33,849 nucleotides of DNA, taken from NCBI GenBank assembly GCA_905210545.1, contig CAJLXC010000007.1:1-33849 (forward strand), given 5' to 3'. The stretch's first letter is position 1. Every line of letters begins with the position of its first letter. This document shows positions 15,220 through 23,110 of this stretch, piece after piece. The notes under the pieces are model-generated. The model ran no database searches and was not told the origin of the DNA. It was given only the letters and a program-made list of their open reading frames with translations. The stretch is from an uncultured Eubacteriales bacterium. GTDB taxonomy: Bacteria; Bacillota; Clostridia; Christensenellales; Borkfalkiaceae. The position numbers and the translations under genes were made by a program.

Positions 15220-15552
15220 TTATTTCATTTCCACGCCGGACGGGGAAAACATAAAAATGTTCGTTTCCATCTCGTAACCGCCGCCGCCTAAAGCGTATAC
15301 CGCGCCGGAAAGCATATCTATAATGCGGGTTGCCGTTTCTATTTTTACGGCGGCAAGATGTACCACTACGGTTTTGCCCGCTTTTAAAGAGTCTATCATC
15401 GTAGCCACGTCGTCGTAAGAGGTGGGGTTAAAAACCGAAACCGGACCGCGCTCGGACACTTTTCCCTGTGCGGCGTAAGCGGATTCTTCCGCAAAACGCA
15501 TTCTGTCTTTTTTTACTTTCGGATCTCTGCCGAACAAGTCGAATAAACTCAT
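15220..15552 (-). CDS. sepF: Cell division protein SepF
   Basis: SepF polymerises, binds membranes and helps anchor and align FtsZ. The 110-residue protein has the short N-terminal amphipathic/charged start MSLFDLFGRD, a linker, and the SepF core from VSVFNPTSYDDVATMIDSLK through VVHLAAVKIETATRIIDMLSG and AVYALGGGGYEMETNIFMFSP. Its ATG overlaps the yggS stop by 4 bp (ATGA-type), a sign of coupling. The yggS-sepF order is the common Bacillota arrangement. Confidence 0.95.
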   Translation of the reverse strand: MSLFDLFGRDPKVKKDRMRFAEESAYAAQGKVSERGPVSVFNPTSYDDVATMIDSLKAGKTVVVHLAAVKIETATRIIDMLSGAVYALGGGGYEMETNIFMFSPSGVEMK

Positions 15553-16250
15553 TTATTATCTCCGTCAGGCGCGGATTCCGTAGAAATTCCGTAATTTCTC
15601 TTTCCGAAAATTCCGCTGCCGATTCTTATCGTGTTGCTTCCGTTTTTTACGGCGATTTTATAGTCCGCCGTCATGCCCATGGAAAGACAGTAAAACGGAA
15701 AACCTTGCCCTTTTAATTTATCATAAATTCCGCGCATTTGCAAGCATAATCGCGCAAGAAGTTCTTCGTCGTCCGATTTGGGCAGCATTGCCATAAGTCC
15801 CTGCACGTTAAGCCCTCGTAATTTTGCCGCCTGCTTTACGAAATCTTCCGCGGTGTCGGGGGTGACGCCGCTTTTGGAAAGCTCGCCGCCGATATTGACT
15901 TCTATGAGAACGTTCTGAATAACGCCGCGGTTAGTCGCGACTTTCGATATTTCTTCCGCAAGTCGCAGGCTGTCCACCGAATGAATAAGCTCCACTTTAC
16001 CTACGAGGTACTTTACCTTGTTGGTTTGCAGATGACCTATAAAATGCTGCTTTGCGCCGACTATAAGTTCGGTTTTTTCGCGGAATTCCTGCACGCGGTT
16101 TTCCGCAACCACGCCCACGCCGTAAGAAATCGCTTCGTTTATCGTTTCCGCGGGAACGGTTTTAGTCGCCGCGACGAGCGTTATTTCCTCTCCGCGGTCG
16201 TTGCCGCCGCGTATCTCGTCAAGTATTTTTTCTACGTTTTCTTTAAGCAT
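15549..16250 (-). CDS. PLP homeostasis protein YggS/PROSC family
   Basis: A 233-residue alanine-racemase-fold protein that binds pyridoxal phosphate and maintains PLP pools. The PLP lysine is K30 in LVAATKTVP; further family motifs are GENRVQE-like AENRVQEF, FIGHLQTNKVKYL, LIEVNIGGELSKSG, GLMAMLP and LSMGMTADYKIAV with the C-terminal IRIGSGIFG. It starts four bases after the dapB stop and overlaps sepF. Confidence 0.95.
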   Translation of the reverse strand: MLKENVEKILDEIRGGNDRGEEITLVAATKTVPAETINEAISYGVGVVAENRVQEFREKTELIVGAKQHFIGHLQTNKVKYLVGKVELIHSVDSLRLAEEISKVATNRGVIQNVLIEVNIGGELSKSGVTPDTAEDFVKQAAKLRGLNVQGLMAMLPKSDDEELLARLCLQMRGIYDKLKGQGFPFYCLSMGMTADYKIAVKNGSNTIRIGSGIFGKRNYGISTESAPDGDNK

Positions 16251-16254
16251 AATT

Positions 16255-17004
16255 TTATTCCCCGAATAAATCCTTCATACCGTATAAACCGCGTTTTTTA
16301 TCCGAAACGAATATCGCCGCTTTTATCGCGCCCGCGGCGAATACGCTTTTATCCGTTGCGGAATGGGTAAAGGTGAGCGTTTCGTTTTCTCCTGCGAATA
16401 TAACCGTGTGTTCGCCCGTTACGTTGCCGCCGCGCACGGAATGAACGCCTATTTCGTTTTTATCGCGCGGCGCGTAGCCTTTGCGCCCGAAAACGAACGC
16501 GGCGTTTTCTCTCGCCGATTTTACGTCGTTTGCGAGAGCGAGCGCGGTGCCGCTCGGCGCGTCTTTTTTCGCCGCGTGATGAATTTCTATGATTTCCGCA
16601 TCGAAGTTTTTAAGTTCTTTCGCCGCGAGCGTGACCGCCCGTCTTAAAACGTATACGCCGAGAGAGGTGTTGGAAGAAAGGAATATCGCCGTTTTTTCTG
16701 CGGCGGCGTTTATTCTTTTTAATTGCGATTCGGTATAACCGGTAACGCAAAGCACTGCGGGTATACCGTTTTCTTCCGCAAAGCTTAATAATTCTTCTAA
16801 AACTTCCGGCGAAGAAAAATCGATTATCGCGTCCGGAAGAGTTTTTACGTTTTTAAAAGACGAATAAACGGGGAAAGAGCGGTCGGAAAGATTTTCCGTC
16901 CGCGCGATTCCGCAAACGGGGGTAACGCCTTCCGTCCGTTCCGCCGAATCTTTGACTTTTTTGCCCGTTTTGCCCGTCGCGCCGCATATAAGAAGTTTTA
17001 CCGT
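16255..17004 (-). CDS. dapB: 4-hydroxy-tetrahydrodipicolinate reductase DapB with ACG start
   Basis: DapB reduces the DapA product with NAD(P)H on the way to diaminopimelate and lysine. From the frame at 17004 the protein is about 249 residues: the Rossmann loop LICGATGKTGKKV, AIIDFSSPEVLEELL, VTGYTESQL, SSNTSLGVYVL, EIHHAAKKDAPSGTALAL and the C-terminal RGGNVTGEHTVIF. No ATG, GTG or TTG occurs in frame between the stop at 17019-17017 and a GTG well inside the domain, after the nucleotide-binding loop. An ideal AAGGAGG (17018-17012) lies seven bases before an in-frame ACG (17004-17002), the most likely start. That AAGGAGG overlaps the dapA stop. A T-to-C change from ATG, real or a sequence error, would explain it. 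The ATG at 16755 would give a truncated, dead protein. Confidence 0.85.
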   Translation of the reverse strand, partial: TVKLLICGATGKTGKKVKDSAERTEGVTPVCGIARTENLSDRSFPVYSSFKNVKTLPDAIIDFSSPEVLEELLSFAEENGIPAVLCVTGYTESQLKRINAAAEKTAIFLSSNTSLGVYVLRRAVTLAAKELKNFDAEIIEIHHAAKKDAPSGTALALANDVKSARENAAFVFGRKGYAPRDKNEIGVHSVRGGNVTGEHTVIFAGENETLTFTHSATDKSVFAAGAIKAAIFVSDKKRGLYGMKDLFGE

Positions 17005-17016
17005 ACAGCCGCCTCC

Positions 17017-17904
17017 TTAAACTTTGAATCCGAAATTTCTCATTTCTTCGATAAGCATTCTTTCGTGTTCCGGTTCGAGCGGGGTAAGGGGCGCGCGGAC
17101 TTTGCCGCTGCCAAGTCCTAAAAGCTCCGTCGCGCGTTTAACGGGGATAGGGTTTACTTCCGAAAATAAAACGTTCACGAGCGGCAGAAGTTTTTCCTGC
17201 AACCGCGCCGCTTTTCTGACCTTTCCGTTTGAAAAAAGCTCCACCGTGTCGGTCACTTCTTTGGGACAGACGTTGGAAAGTACGGAAACCACGCCCACCG
17301 CGCCGACCGCCATCATGCAAAGGTTAAGGTTGTCGTCGCCGGAATAAAGCGCGGCTTTGCCGCTGATTAAACGCGCCGTTTCGCAAATCTGATACATATT
17401 GCCGCAGGCTTCTTTAATTCCGCTTACGTTTTTTATCTCGGCAAGCTCCGCCATCGTTTCGGGCAGAATGTTAAATCCCGTCCGAGCGGGTACGTTATAG
17501 CATAAAACGGGAATATCGACGTTTGCGCATATATCGCGGTAATATTTTATAACGCCTTTCTGAGTGCATTTGTTGTAATACGGGGTGACGGTCAACAGTC
17601 CGTCCGCGCCGCATTTTTCAGCAAGAACGCTCTTTTCTATGGCGGTTTTGGTGCAGTTGCAGCCCGTGCCGAGCAAAAGCTTGGCTCTGCCCGCGATTTT
17701 TTCTTTGGCGAACGTTGCAATCGTCTTATATTCTTCGTCCGATACGGTTGCCGCTTCGCCCGTCGTGCCGAGAAAGCATATCGCGGCAACGCCGCCTTTT
17801 ATCTGAAATTCTATCTGGCGCGAGAGCGCGTTAAGATCTATTCCGTCCTGAGAAAACGGCGTTACGGCGGCGGTGCAGACGCCTTTGAAAATCAATTTGT
17901 TCAT
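17017..17904 (-). CDS. dapA: 4-hydroxy-tetrahydrodipicolinate synthase DapA
   Basis: Condenses pyruvate with aspartate semialdehyde, the first committed step to diaminopimelate/lysine. The 295-residue TIM-barrel protein has the GTTGE motif (46-50), Y136 and R141 in CYNVPARTG and the Schiff-base lysine K164 in SGIKEA. GGAG lies close before the ATG. It sits between asd and dapB, so three consecutive pathway enzymes are in one operon. Confidence 0.97.
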   Translation of the reverse strand: MNKLIFKGVCTAAVTPFSQDGIDLNALSRQIEFQIKGGVAAICFLGTTGEAATVSDEEYKTIATFAKEKIAGRAKLLLGTGCNCTKTAIEKSVLAEKCGADGLLTVTPYYNKCTQKGVIKYYRDICANVDIPVLCYNVPARTGFNILPETMAELAEIKNVSGIKEACGNMYQICETARLISGKAALYSGDDNLNLCMMAVGAVGVVSVLSNVCPKEVTDTVELFSNGKVRKAARLQEKLLPLVNVLFSEVNPIPVKRATELLGLGSGKVRAPLTPLEPEHERMLIEEMRNFGFKV

Positions 17905-17969
17905 AGCACTCTCCGATAAAAAGTCTACCGCGAGGGTGCAGAGAGAAAAGTGCCGCCCGAACGGTGAGA

Positions 17970-18989
17970 TTACGCGTTTAGCCTATCTTCCGCCGCGCCG
18001 AGTTCTATAGCCTTTTCGGCTATCTGAACCGCGTTGGTCGCTGCGCCTTTTCTTATGTTGTCTGCGACTACCCACATGTTTATTCCCGAAGGAACGGTGT
18101 CGTCTTTTCTTATTCTGCCGACGAAGACCTCGTCTTTGTCTTCCGCGGAGACGGGCATCGGGTACACGTTGTTTTTAACGTCGTCCTGAACGACGACGCC
18201 GGGCGCGGAGCTTAAAACTTTTTTGACTTCTTCTACCGTGCAGGGCTTTTCAAACTCCACGTTTATCGATTCGCTGTGTCCGTAATATACGGGAACTCTC
18301 ACGCAGGTCGCGGTGATTTTAAGCGAATCGTCGTGCAGGATTTTTTTCGTTTCGAAAATCATCTTGTCTTCTTCTTTCGTGTAACCGTTGTCAAGGAACA
18401 CGTCTATGTGGGGCAGACAGTTCCCGAAAATGGGATAGGGGAACTTTTGCGGTTTTTCTCCGCAGATTCCGCCTTTAAGATCGTTAAAACCCCTGACGCC
18501 CGCGCCCGAAACCGCCTGATAGGTAGAATAAACTATACGCTTTATCTTAAAAGCGTCGTTAAGCGGTTTTAACGCCACTACCGCCTGAATGGTAGAGCAG
18601 TTGGGGTTTGCTATAATATTTTTATGCTTTAAAATATCTTCGGGGTTACACTCCGGCACTACGAGCGGAACGTTTACGTCCCTTCTCCAGGCGCTGCTGT
18701 TGTCGATTACGAGCGCGCCGTGCTTCGCGAAAACGGGCGCGAATTCCTTGCTGACGTCGCCGCCGGCGGAAAACAACGCTATGTCTATCTTTTTGTCGAG
18801 AATATTTTCGCTTTTAAGTTCTAAAACCTTGTGGGTTTTGCCCATAAATTCGATTTCTTTGCCGGCGGATTTGCTCGAAGCGTAAAGATAATAATTTTCC
18901 GCAGGGAGTTTTCTTTCCGATAAAACCTGCAAAAATTTGCTCCCGACCATACCCGTCGCGCCTACTACCGCAATATTATACTTTTTCAT
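17970..18989 (-). CDS. asd: Aspartate-semialdehyde dehydrogenase
   Basis: NADPH-dependent reduction of aspartyl phosphate to aspartate semialdehyde, feeding lysine/diaminopimelate and threonine/methionine synthesis. The 339-residue protein shows the Rossmann loop VGATGMVGS (9-17), the SAGG motif, catalytic C131 in NPNCSTIQ, and the substrate-binding RVPVYYGHSE. First gene of the asd-dapA-dapB-yggS-sepF operon. GAGAGG precedes the ATG. I saw no lysine riboswitch or T-box in its short leader. Confidence 0.97.
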   Translation of the reverse strand: MKKYNIAVVGATGMVGSKFLQVLSERKLPAENYYLYASSKSAGKEIEFMGKTHKVLELKSENILDKKIDIALFSAGGDVSKEFAPVFAKHGALVIDNSSAWRRDVNVPLVVPECNPEDILKHKNIIANPNCSTIQAVVALKPLNDAFKIKRIVYSTYQAVSGAGVRGFNDLKGGICGEKPQKFPYPIFGNCLPHIDVFLDNGYTKEEDKMIFETKKILHDDSLKITATCVRVPVYYGHSESINVEFEKPCTVEEVKKVLSSAPGVVVQDDVKNNVYPMPVSAEDKDEVFVGRIRKDDTVPSGINMWVVADNIRKGAATNAVQIAEKAIELGAAEDRLNA

Positions 18990-19045
18990 AATAACCTCTC
19001 GTGAACAGGTTTATCTTCCGATAAAACCTCGCATTATATAACAGT

Positions 19046-19075
19046 TTAGCAAGAAACGCGGGAAATGTAAAGTTT
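19046..19075 (-). promoter_or_regulatory. Possible promoter of the asd operon
   Basis: On the minus strand TTTACA and TAAACT are spaced by 17 bp, roughly 60-90 bases before asd; a TATAAT lies slightly downstream and may be the real -10. The choice between them is open. Confidence 0.35.
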
Positions 19076-19100
19076 TTTTAAATGAATAGGCGATTTTTGT

Positions 19101-19129
19101 TTGTAAAATATTCGATTTTAGTATACAAT
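19101..19129 (+). promoter_or_regulatory. Promoter of the DUF624-like gene
   Basis: TTGTAA (19101-19106) and TACAAT (19124-19129) are 17 bp apart, about 75 bases before the start codon, leaving a leader with two hairpins. Confidence 0.55.
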
Positions 19130-19136
19130 TATTATA

Positions 19137-19191
19137 CGTCCGTATCGGACGGAATAACACAAAAAAACGAAAGAGCGACTCGCTCTTTTTT
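19137..19191 (+). terminator. Two-hairpin leader with intrinsic terminator (possible attenuator)
   Basis: Near the expected transcription start there is a 6-bp hairpin CGTCCG-TAT-CGGACG (19137-19151). Then AAAGAGCG-ACT-CGCTCTTT (19170-19188) runs directly into further T (to 19191), a proper terminator placed before the ribosome-binding site GGGGAG of the gene at 19203. Confidence 0.6.
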
Positions 19192-19202
19192 CGGGGAGAA
19201 AT

Positions 19203-20474
19203 ATGGCAGGAAAAAAGAAAGGCGGTTTGATAAACAGAATCCTTATGGGTTCGGAAAAATCTGAGGGATACGCAAGAGCTTCGCTTCCGTCAAACAGATG
19301 GGAGCTGTTCTGGGATATTTTCAAAGGACGGTTCTGGAAGCTCGTTATTATAAACCTTCTCGTTTTGTTGTTCTGCATTCCTATGATCGCGCTTTTTTAT
19401 TTCAGAAGCGGTTTCATCGCCGGCAACGGCGCGATGTATCCGTTTTCGCAGAGCTTCGGGGCGGGGTATCAGTCGCCCGTTTCTATGAACGGCTTTTCCG
19501 AAAGCATCGTTTTTAACGTCAATCTTTGGGTTTATCTCGTATTTCCTATAGCCGCGCTTATCGCCGCGGTGGGGATTTCCGGCGGGGCGTACGTTATAAG
19601 AAATATGGTCTGGACGGAAGGCATTTTCGTCGCGAACGACTTCTGGCGCGGCGTAAAGCAGAATTTCAAGCAGATGGCGGTAATCGCGCTCGTATATTCG
19701 CTCGTGTTTTATATCGGCAACGTTTTTTTGGCTATGTGCGAGTATATCGCGATCGGCGCGAATCACAAGTGGATTTTTTACGTGCCGCAGGTGCTTACGT
19801 ATGCGCTTCTCGCGGTTTATACCGTTATGACGCTGCATATGATCACTATGTCCGTAACGTACGAGCTTAAATTTAAAAATCTTTTGCACAACTCTTTCCT
19901 GTTCACGATAGGTTTGTTACCGCAGAATATTTTCTTTATATTCCTCGGCGTGTTGCCGTTCCTGTTTCTGGCTCTCGGCTCGTTCTTTATGGCGATAGGC
20001 TTTATGGTTGTGTTGCTTTTCGCATTCTCTATGTTCCTTCTTATCTGGACGGATTATTGTCAGTGGGCTTATGACAAATTTATAAACGACAAAGTTCCCG
20101 GCGCGCAGAAGAACAGGGGTATTTACGAAAAGGTAAAGGAGAGCAATTCGGAGGCGTTGAGAAAATACCGCGAACAAATCGCTATTACTTCTAAATCGTC
20201 GCTCAATTCCAAGCCGATAAAACCCATCACGGACGACGAGCTTAAACTTGCGGAGCTGCCTTCGGCGTTCAGCAGGGACGATATATTAAAACTTAACGAA
20301 AGCAAGCGGAGAATAATAGAGGATCACGAACGCTACGTAGAAGAGCATAAGAACGATCCCGAATTCCGGGAAACCGAGCTTACGCCCGATCAGAAGAAAA
20401 AAGCGGAAGACACCGAAAAGAAGATAGAAGCCGCCAAAAAAGAGCTTGCAAAGCGTCTTAAAGAAGACGAATGA
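19203..20474 (+). CDS. DUF624/YesL-like polytopic membrane protein with charged C-terminal tail
   Basis: 423 residues. After a basic N-terminus there are about six membrane helices between residues ~45 and 280 (LVIINLLVLLFCIPMIALFYF, LVFPIAALIAAVGISGGAYVI-like, AVIALVYSLVFYIGNVFLA and others). The segment GGAYVIRNMVWTEGIFVANDFWRGVKQNFKQ resembles YesL/DUF624 proteins, where a short loop links two helices before an F/W-x-K-QN region. Residues ~300-423 are soluble, strongly charged and helical (ending EKKIEAAKKELAKRLKEDE), probably coiled coil in the cytoplasm, which is not usual in the family. Function unknown; family members often lie near carbohydrate transport genes, but none is seen here. 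Confidence 0.65.
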   Translation: MAGKKKGGLINRILMGSEKSEGYARASLPSNRWELFWDIFKGRFWKLVIINLLVLLFCIPMIALFYFRSGFIAGNGAMYPFSQSFGAGYQSPVSMNGFSESIVFNVNLWVYLVFPIAALIAAVGISGGAYVIRNMVWTEGIFVANDFWRGVKQNFKQMAVIALVYSLVFYIGNVFLAMCEYIAIGANHKWIFYVPQVLTYALLAVYTVMTLHMITMSVTYELKFKNLLHNSFLFTIGLLPQNIFFIFLGVLPFLFLALGSFFMAIGFMVVLLFAFSMFLLIWTDYCQWAYDKFINDKVPGAQKNRGIYEKVKESNSEALRKYREQIAITSKSSLNSKPIKPITDDELKLAELPSAFSRDDILKLNESKRRIIEDHERYVEEHKNDPEFRETELTPDQKKKAEDTEKKIEAAKKELAKRLKEDE

Positions 20475-20531
20475 TTTTTTCTTGCGACGCAAGGCGGTTT
20501 TCGGCACGGCGCGTTTTTATAAGGAGAGATT

Positions 20532-21392
20532 TTGAATAAATTACTTAAAACGCTTATTTTCGACGGACAGCTTTCTCTGTCCGTTTTAGATACGACCGAG
20601 ATGGTAAACGACGCGATAAAAATTCACGGCTTGTCCGCGACCGCGGCGGCGGCTCTCGGCAGAACCATGACCGTTGCCACCTATATGGCTTCCGGGTTAA
20701 AAAGCGACAAAGACAGACTTTCGATAACCGTTGCGGGAAACGGTCCGTGCGGAAAGATTACCGTGTGCGGCAACGGCGAGCTGTTTATGCGCGGCTCGGT
20801 AGAAAACGGCAAGGCAGACCTTCCGCAACGCGCAGACGGCAAGCTGGACGTAGGCGGTCTCGTAGGGAAAAAAGGAAGACTTACCGTAGTTAAAAGCATG
20901 GGGCTTAAAGACCCGTATTCGGGAACGGCGGAGCTTGTCAGCGGCGAAATAGCCGAAGACTTCGCCGCGTATTACGCTTATAGCGAGCAACGCCCCACGG
21001 GCATTGCGCTCGGCGTAAAGATAGGCAAAGACCTTTCGTGCGAGGGCGCGTGCGGCGTGATAGTGCAGGCGTTGCCTTTTGCGGAAGAGGAAAACCTTAA
21101 AAAAGCGGACGAAATCGTGAGAAAGCTTTCTAACGTTTCAACTCTCATCACAGAGCTCGGCGCGGAAGGAATAATGAAAAAGTTTTTCGGCGCAGACGGC
21201 GGGTTTGACGAATACCATCCGCAATACAAGTGCCTTTGCAGCAGAGAAAGAACCGCCGATATGCTCCGTTCTCTCGGCAAAGCCGAGGTGGAAGACATAA
21301 TCGCGAAGGAAAAAGCGATTAAAGTCGGCTGCGAATTTTGTAACGCCGAGTACGTTTTTACGAAAGAAGAAGCGGAAAAGCTGTTTGAATAA
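20532..21392 (+). CDS. hslO: Redox-regulated chaperone Hsp33
   Basis: Hsp33 is activated by oxidation: zinc is lost, disulfides form, and the protein then holds unfolding proteins. The 286 residues include the N-terminal fold with GNGPCGKITVCGNG and the C-terminal zinc-switch CXC (C234, C236) and CXXC (C267, C270) spaced 30 residues apart. TTG start at 20532, five bases after AAGGAG; no better start fits. The TPR gene follows after 20 bp, so they are probably cotranscribed. Confidence 0.95.
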   Translation: MNKLLKTLIFDGQLSLSVLDTTEMVNDAIKIHGLSATAAAALGRTMTVATYMASGLKSDKDRLSITVAGNGPCGKITVCGNGELFMRGSVENGKADLPQRADGKLDVGGLVGKKGRLTVVKSMGLKDPYSGTAELVSGEIAEDFAAYYAYSEQRPTGIALGVKIGKDLSCEGACGVIVQALPFAEEENLKKADEIVRKLSNVSTLITELGAEGIMKKFFGADGGFDEYHPQYKCLCSRERTADMLRSLGKAEVEDIIAKEKAIKVGCEFCNAEYVFTKEEAEKLFE

Positions 21393-21412
21393 ATCATTTC
21401 GAGCGATTCATT

Positions 21413-23110
21413 ATGGAAGATAAAGTTTTAAGTTTTCGGAACAGCGATCTGGCGGAAGCGTATTGCAGCGTTGCGGATCGTCGAGCCGCGGAAGGCGACC
21501 TTGTGGGCGAGCTTTCCGTGTTTTTTTCCGCACTCAAAAACTGCAAAGAGCAGGATTCCGCGGAAATGCTTGCCAACATTGCGGATTGTTATTCGAGAAT
21601 GGAACTTTACGAGCTTTCTAATCAATACTGGTTTTATTGCCTCGATAAAAAATATTTGTCGGGCGACCTTTCGGAAGCTTACGGCGAGCTTTCGGCGAAT
21701 TTCTATTGTACGGACGATATCTGGACCTCCGCTTATTATTTAAAGCAGAAAGCCGATATCAATCCCGAAGACGTATATACGGTCGATCCCGAAACGGTTA
21801 AAAACATGTTCAGGGAAATAAGCGAAGGCGTTGCGACCTATAATATCGTTTATCCCTATGACCACGCCGATTATTCCGAACGCAAAAAGCAGGCAAGGCG
21901 CGCGTTTTCTTCTAACGCTTACGGAATCGCCGCCGCTTGTTATTCTTCTATACCCGAAGAATGTCGCGACGAAAACGAGGACGGCGAACTCGCTATGGCG
22001 TATTTTTTCTCCAAAGAAGACGATAAAGCCATCGCCGCGTGTAAAAATTCCATAAAAAAATCGGGCGAAAATCTTACCGCGTGCTGTAACCTTTCTACGA
22101 TATACGGCGAAATAGGAGAAGACGATAAGAGCGCGTATTACTACGCAAAGGCTTTGTCGCTTAAAAAAGGCGCGAAAGACGAGGATTTTAAGCTGGCTTC
22201 CTGCGCGGTGGAACGGGGCGACCATCTCACCGCGAGAAACTGCCTTGCTTCCACTCTTAAAGAACGCCCTTACGACATAACGCTGAGATTTTTTTACGCA
22301 TTGTCAATGCTGAATCTCGGAGAGATCGAAAGAGGGTTCGAACAGCTTTCCGAATGTTATAAATTAAATCCGGAAGATTACATAATCGCTTGGTATTCGG
22401 AGCAGGCTAAAAAACTCGTCGCGGGCGAAAAAACGGGCGTAAAACTCCCGTTCCGCTACGAAAAGGATTTGCCGGAAAAAGTTATAAGGCGTTACGAAAA
22501 GATTTTCTGCGCCTATCTTGACGGAAGAAAAACGGGCGTTACCGTAAAGGAAATGCTCGGCATAGCCCGCGTGTGCGTTTATTGTTCGGACGAGCTTGTT
22601 GCAAGGCGCGCGCTGTATATAATCGCGCATTACGACAAAAAAGATGCGTCGCTCGCATTTCTCAAAAAAACGTTGCTCGATTGCGCTATCGGTCAGTCGC
22701 TTAAAACGCTTGCCGTTCATTTGCTCATCGATCTCGGCTGTAAAGACAGGGTGGGCGTGCTGACAGGCAGATTTTATATGAGTCTTAAATTGCGCAGGCT
22801 TCCGTTTGAAAAAGACGACCCCGTAGGCGATACGTTTATTCAGGCTTACGGTTACGCCGTTTCGTATCTGATTTTCTTCGGCGTAGAAGACACGGATAAG
22901 ATGCTGTTTAAGCTGAACCGAATTTACACCGAACGCAAACAGATTTTCAGTCGCAACGAAATCCGTCCCGACGAGCTGGCTGCCGCGGCGGTATTCGAAT
23001 CGGGATATAAAGAGCTTTCCAAATTGCCGTCGGTGGGCAAATTGTTCGGAATAAAAACAAAAAGACTTTCGGCGGTTATCGAGATGTTAAAAGGAGATAA
23101 CAATGATTAA
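21413..23110 (+). CDS. Tetratricopeptide-repeat protein of unknown function
   Basis: 565 residues, no signal peptide or membrane helix, almost all alpha-helical with TPR-like units: SDLAEAYCSVADRRAAEGD..., AEMLANIADCYSRMELYELS, LTACCNLSTIYGEIGEDDKSAYYYAKAL (the clearest), and DITLRFFYALSMLNLGEIERGFEQLSECYKL. The C-terminal ~230 residues keep a helical character but lose the TPR pattern. Such proteins are scaffolds for protein-protein contact. Its last 8 bp overlap the next gene, whose ribosome-binding site (AAGGAG) lies inside this frame, so the pair is translationally coupled and likely works together. No clear Shine-Dalgarno for itself. I do not recognise the specific family. Confidence 0.75.
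   Translation: MEDKVLSFRNSDLAEAYCSVADRRAAEGDLVGELSVFFSALKNCKEQDSAEMLANIADCYSRMELYELSNQYWFYCLDKKYLSGDLSEAYGELSANFYCTDDIWTSAYYLKQKADINPEDVYTVDPETVKNMFREISEGVATYNIVYPYDHADYSERKKQARRAFSSNAYGIAAACYSSIPEECRDENEDGELAMAYFFSKEDDKAIAACKNSIKKSGENLTACCNLSTIYGEIGEDDKSAYYYAKALSLKKGAKDEDFKLASCAVERGDHLTARNCLASTLKERPYDITLRFFYALSMLNLGEIERGFEQLSECYKLNPEDYIIAWYSEQAKKLVAGEKTGVKLPFRYEKDLPEKVIRRYEKIFCAYLDGRKTGVTVKEMLGIARVCVYCSDELVARRALYIIAHYDKKDASLAFLKKTLLDCAIGQSLKTLAVHLLIDLGCKDRVGVLTGRFYMSLKLRRLPFEKDDPVGDTFIQAYGYAVSYLIFFGVEDTDKMLFKLNRIYTERKQIFSRNEIRPDELAAAAVFESGYKELSKLPSVGKLFGIKTKRLSAVIEMLKGDNND

Noticed and set aside
16255..16755. dapB starting at the ATG at 16755
   Set aside because: This would remove the whole nucleotide-binding loop; the conserved sequence continues in frame to 17004 behind an ideal ribosome-binding site.
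17905..17969. T-box-like words (ACCGCG and AGGGTG) between asd and dapA
   Set aside because: The words are in the wrong order and on the strand without a downstream gene; the gap is too short for a T-box leader.
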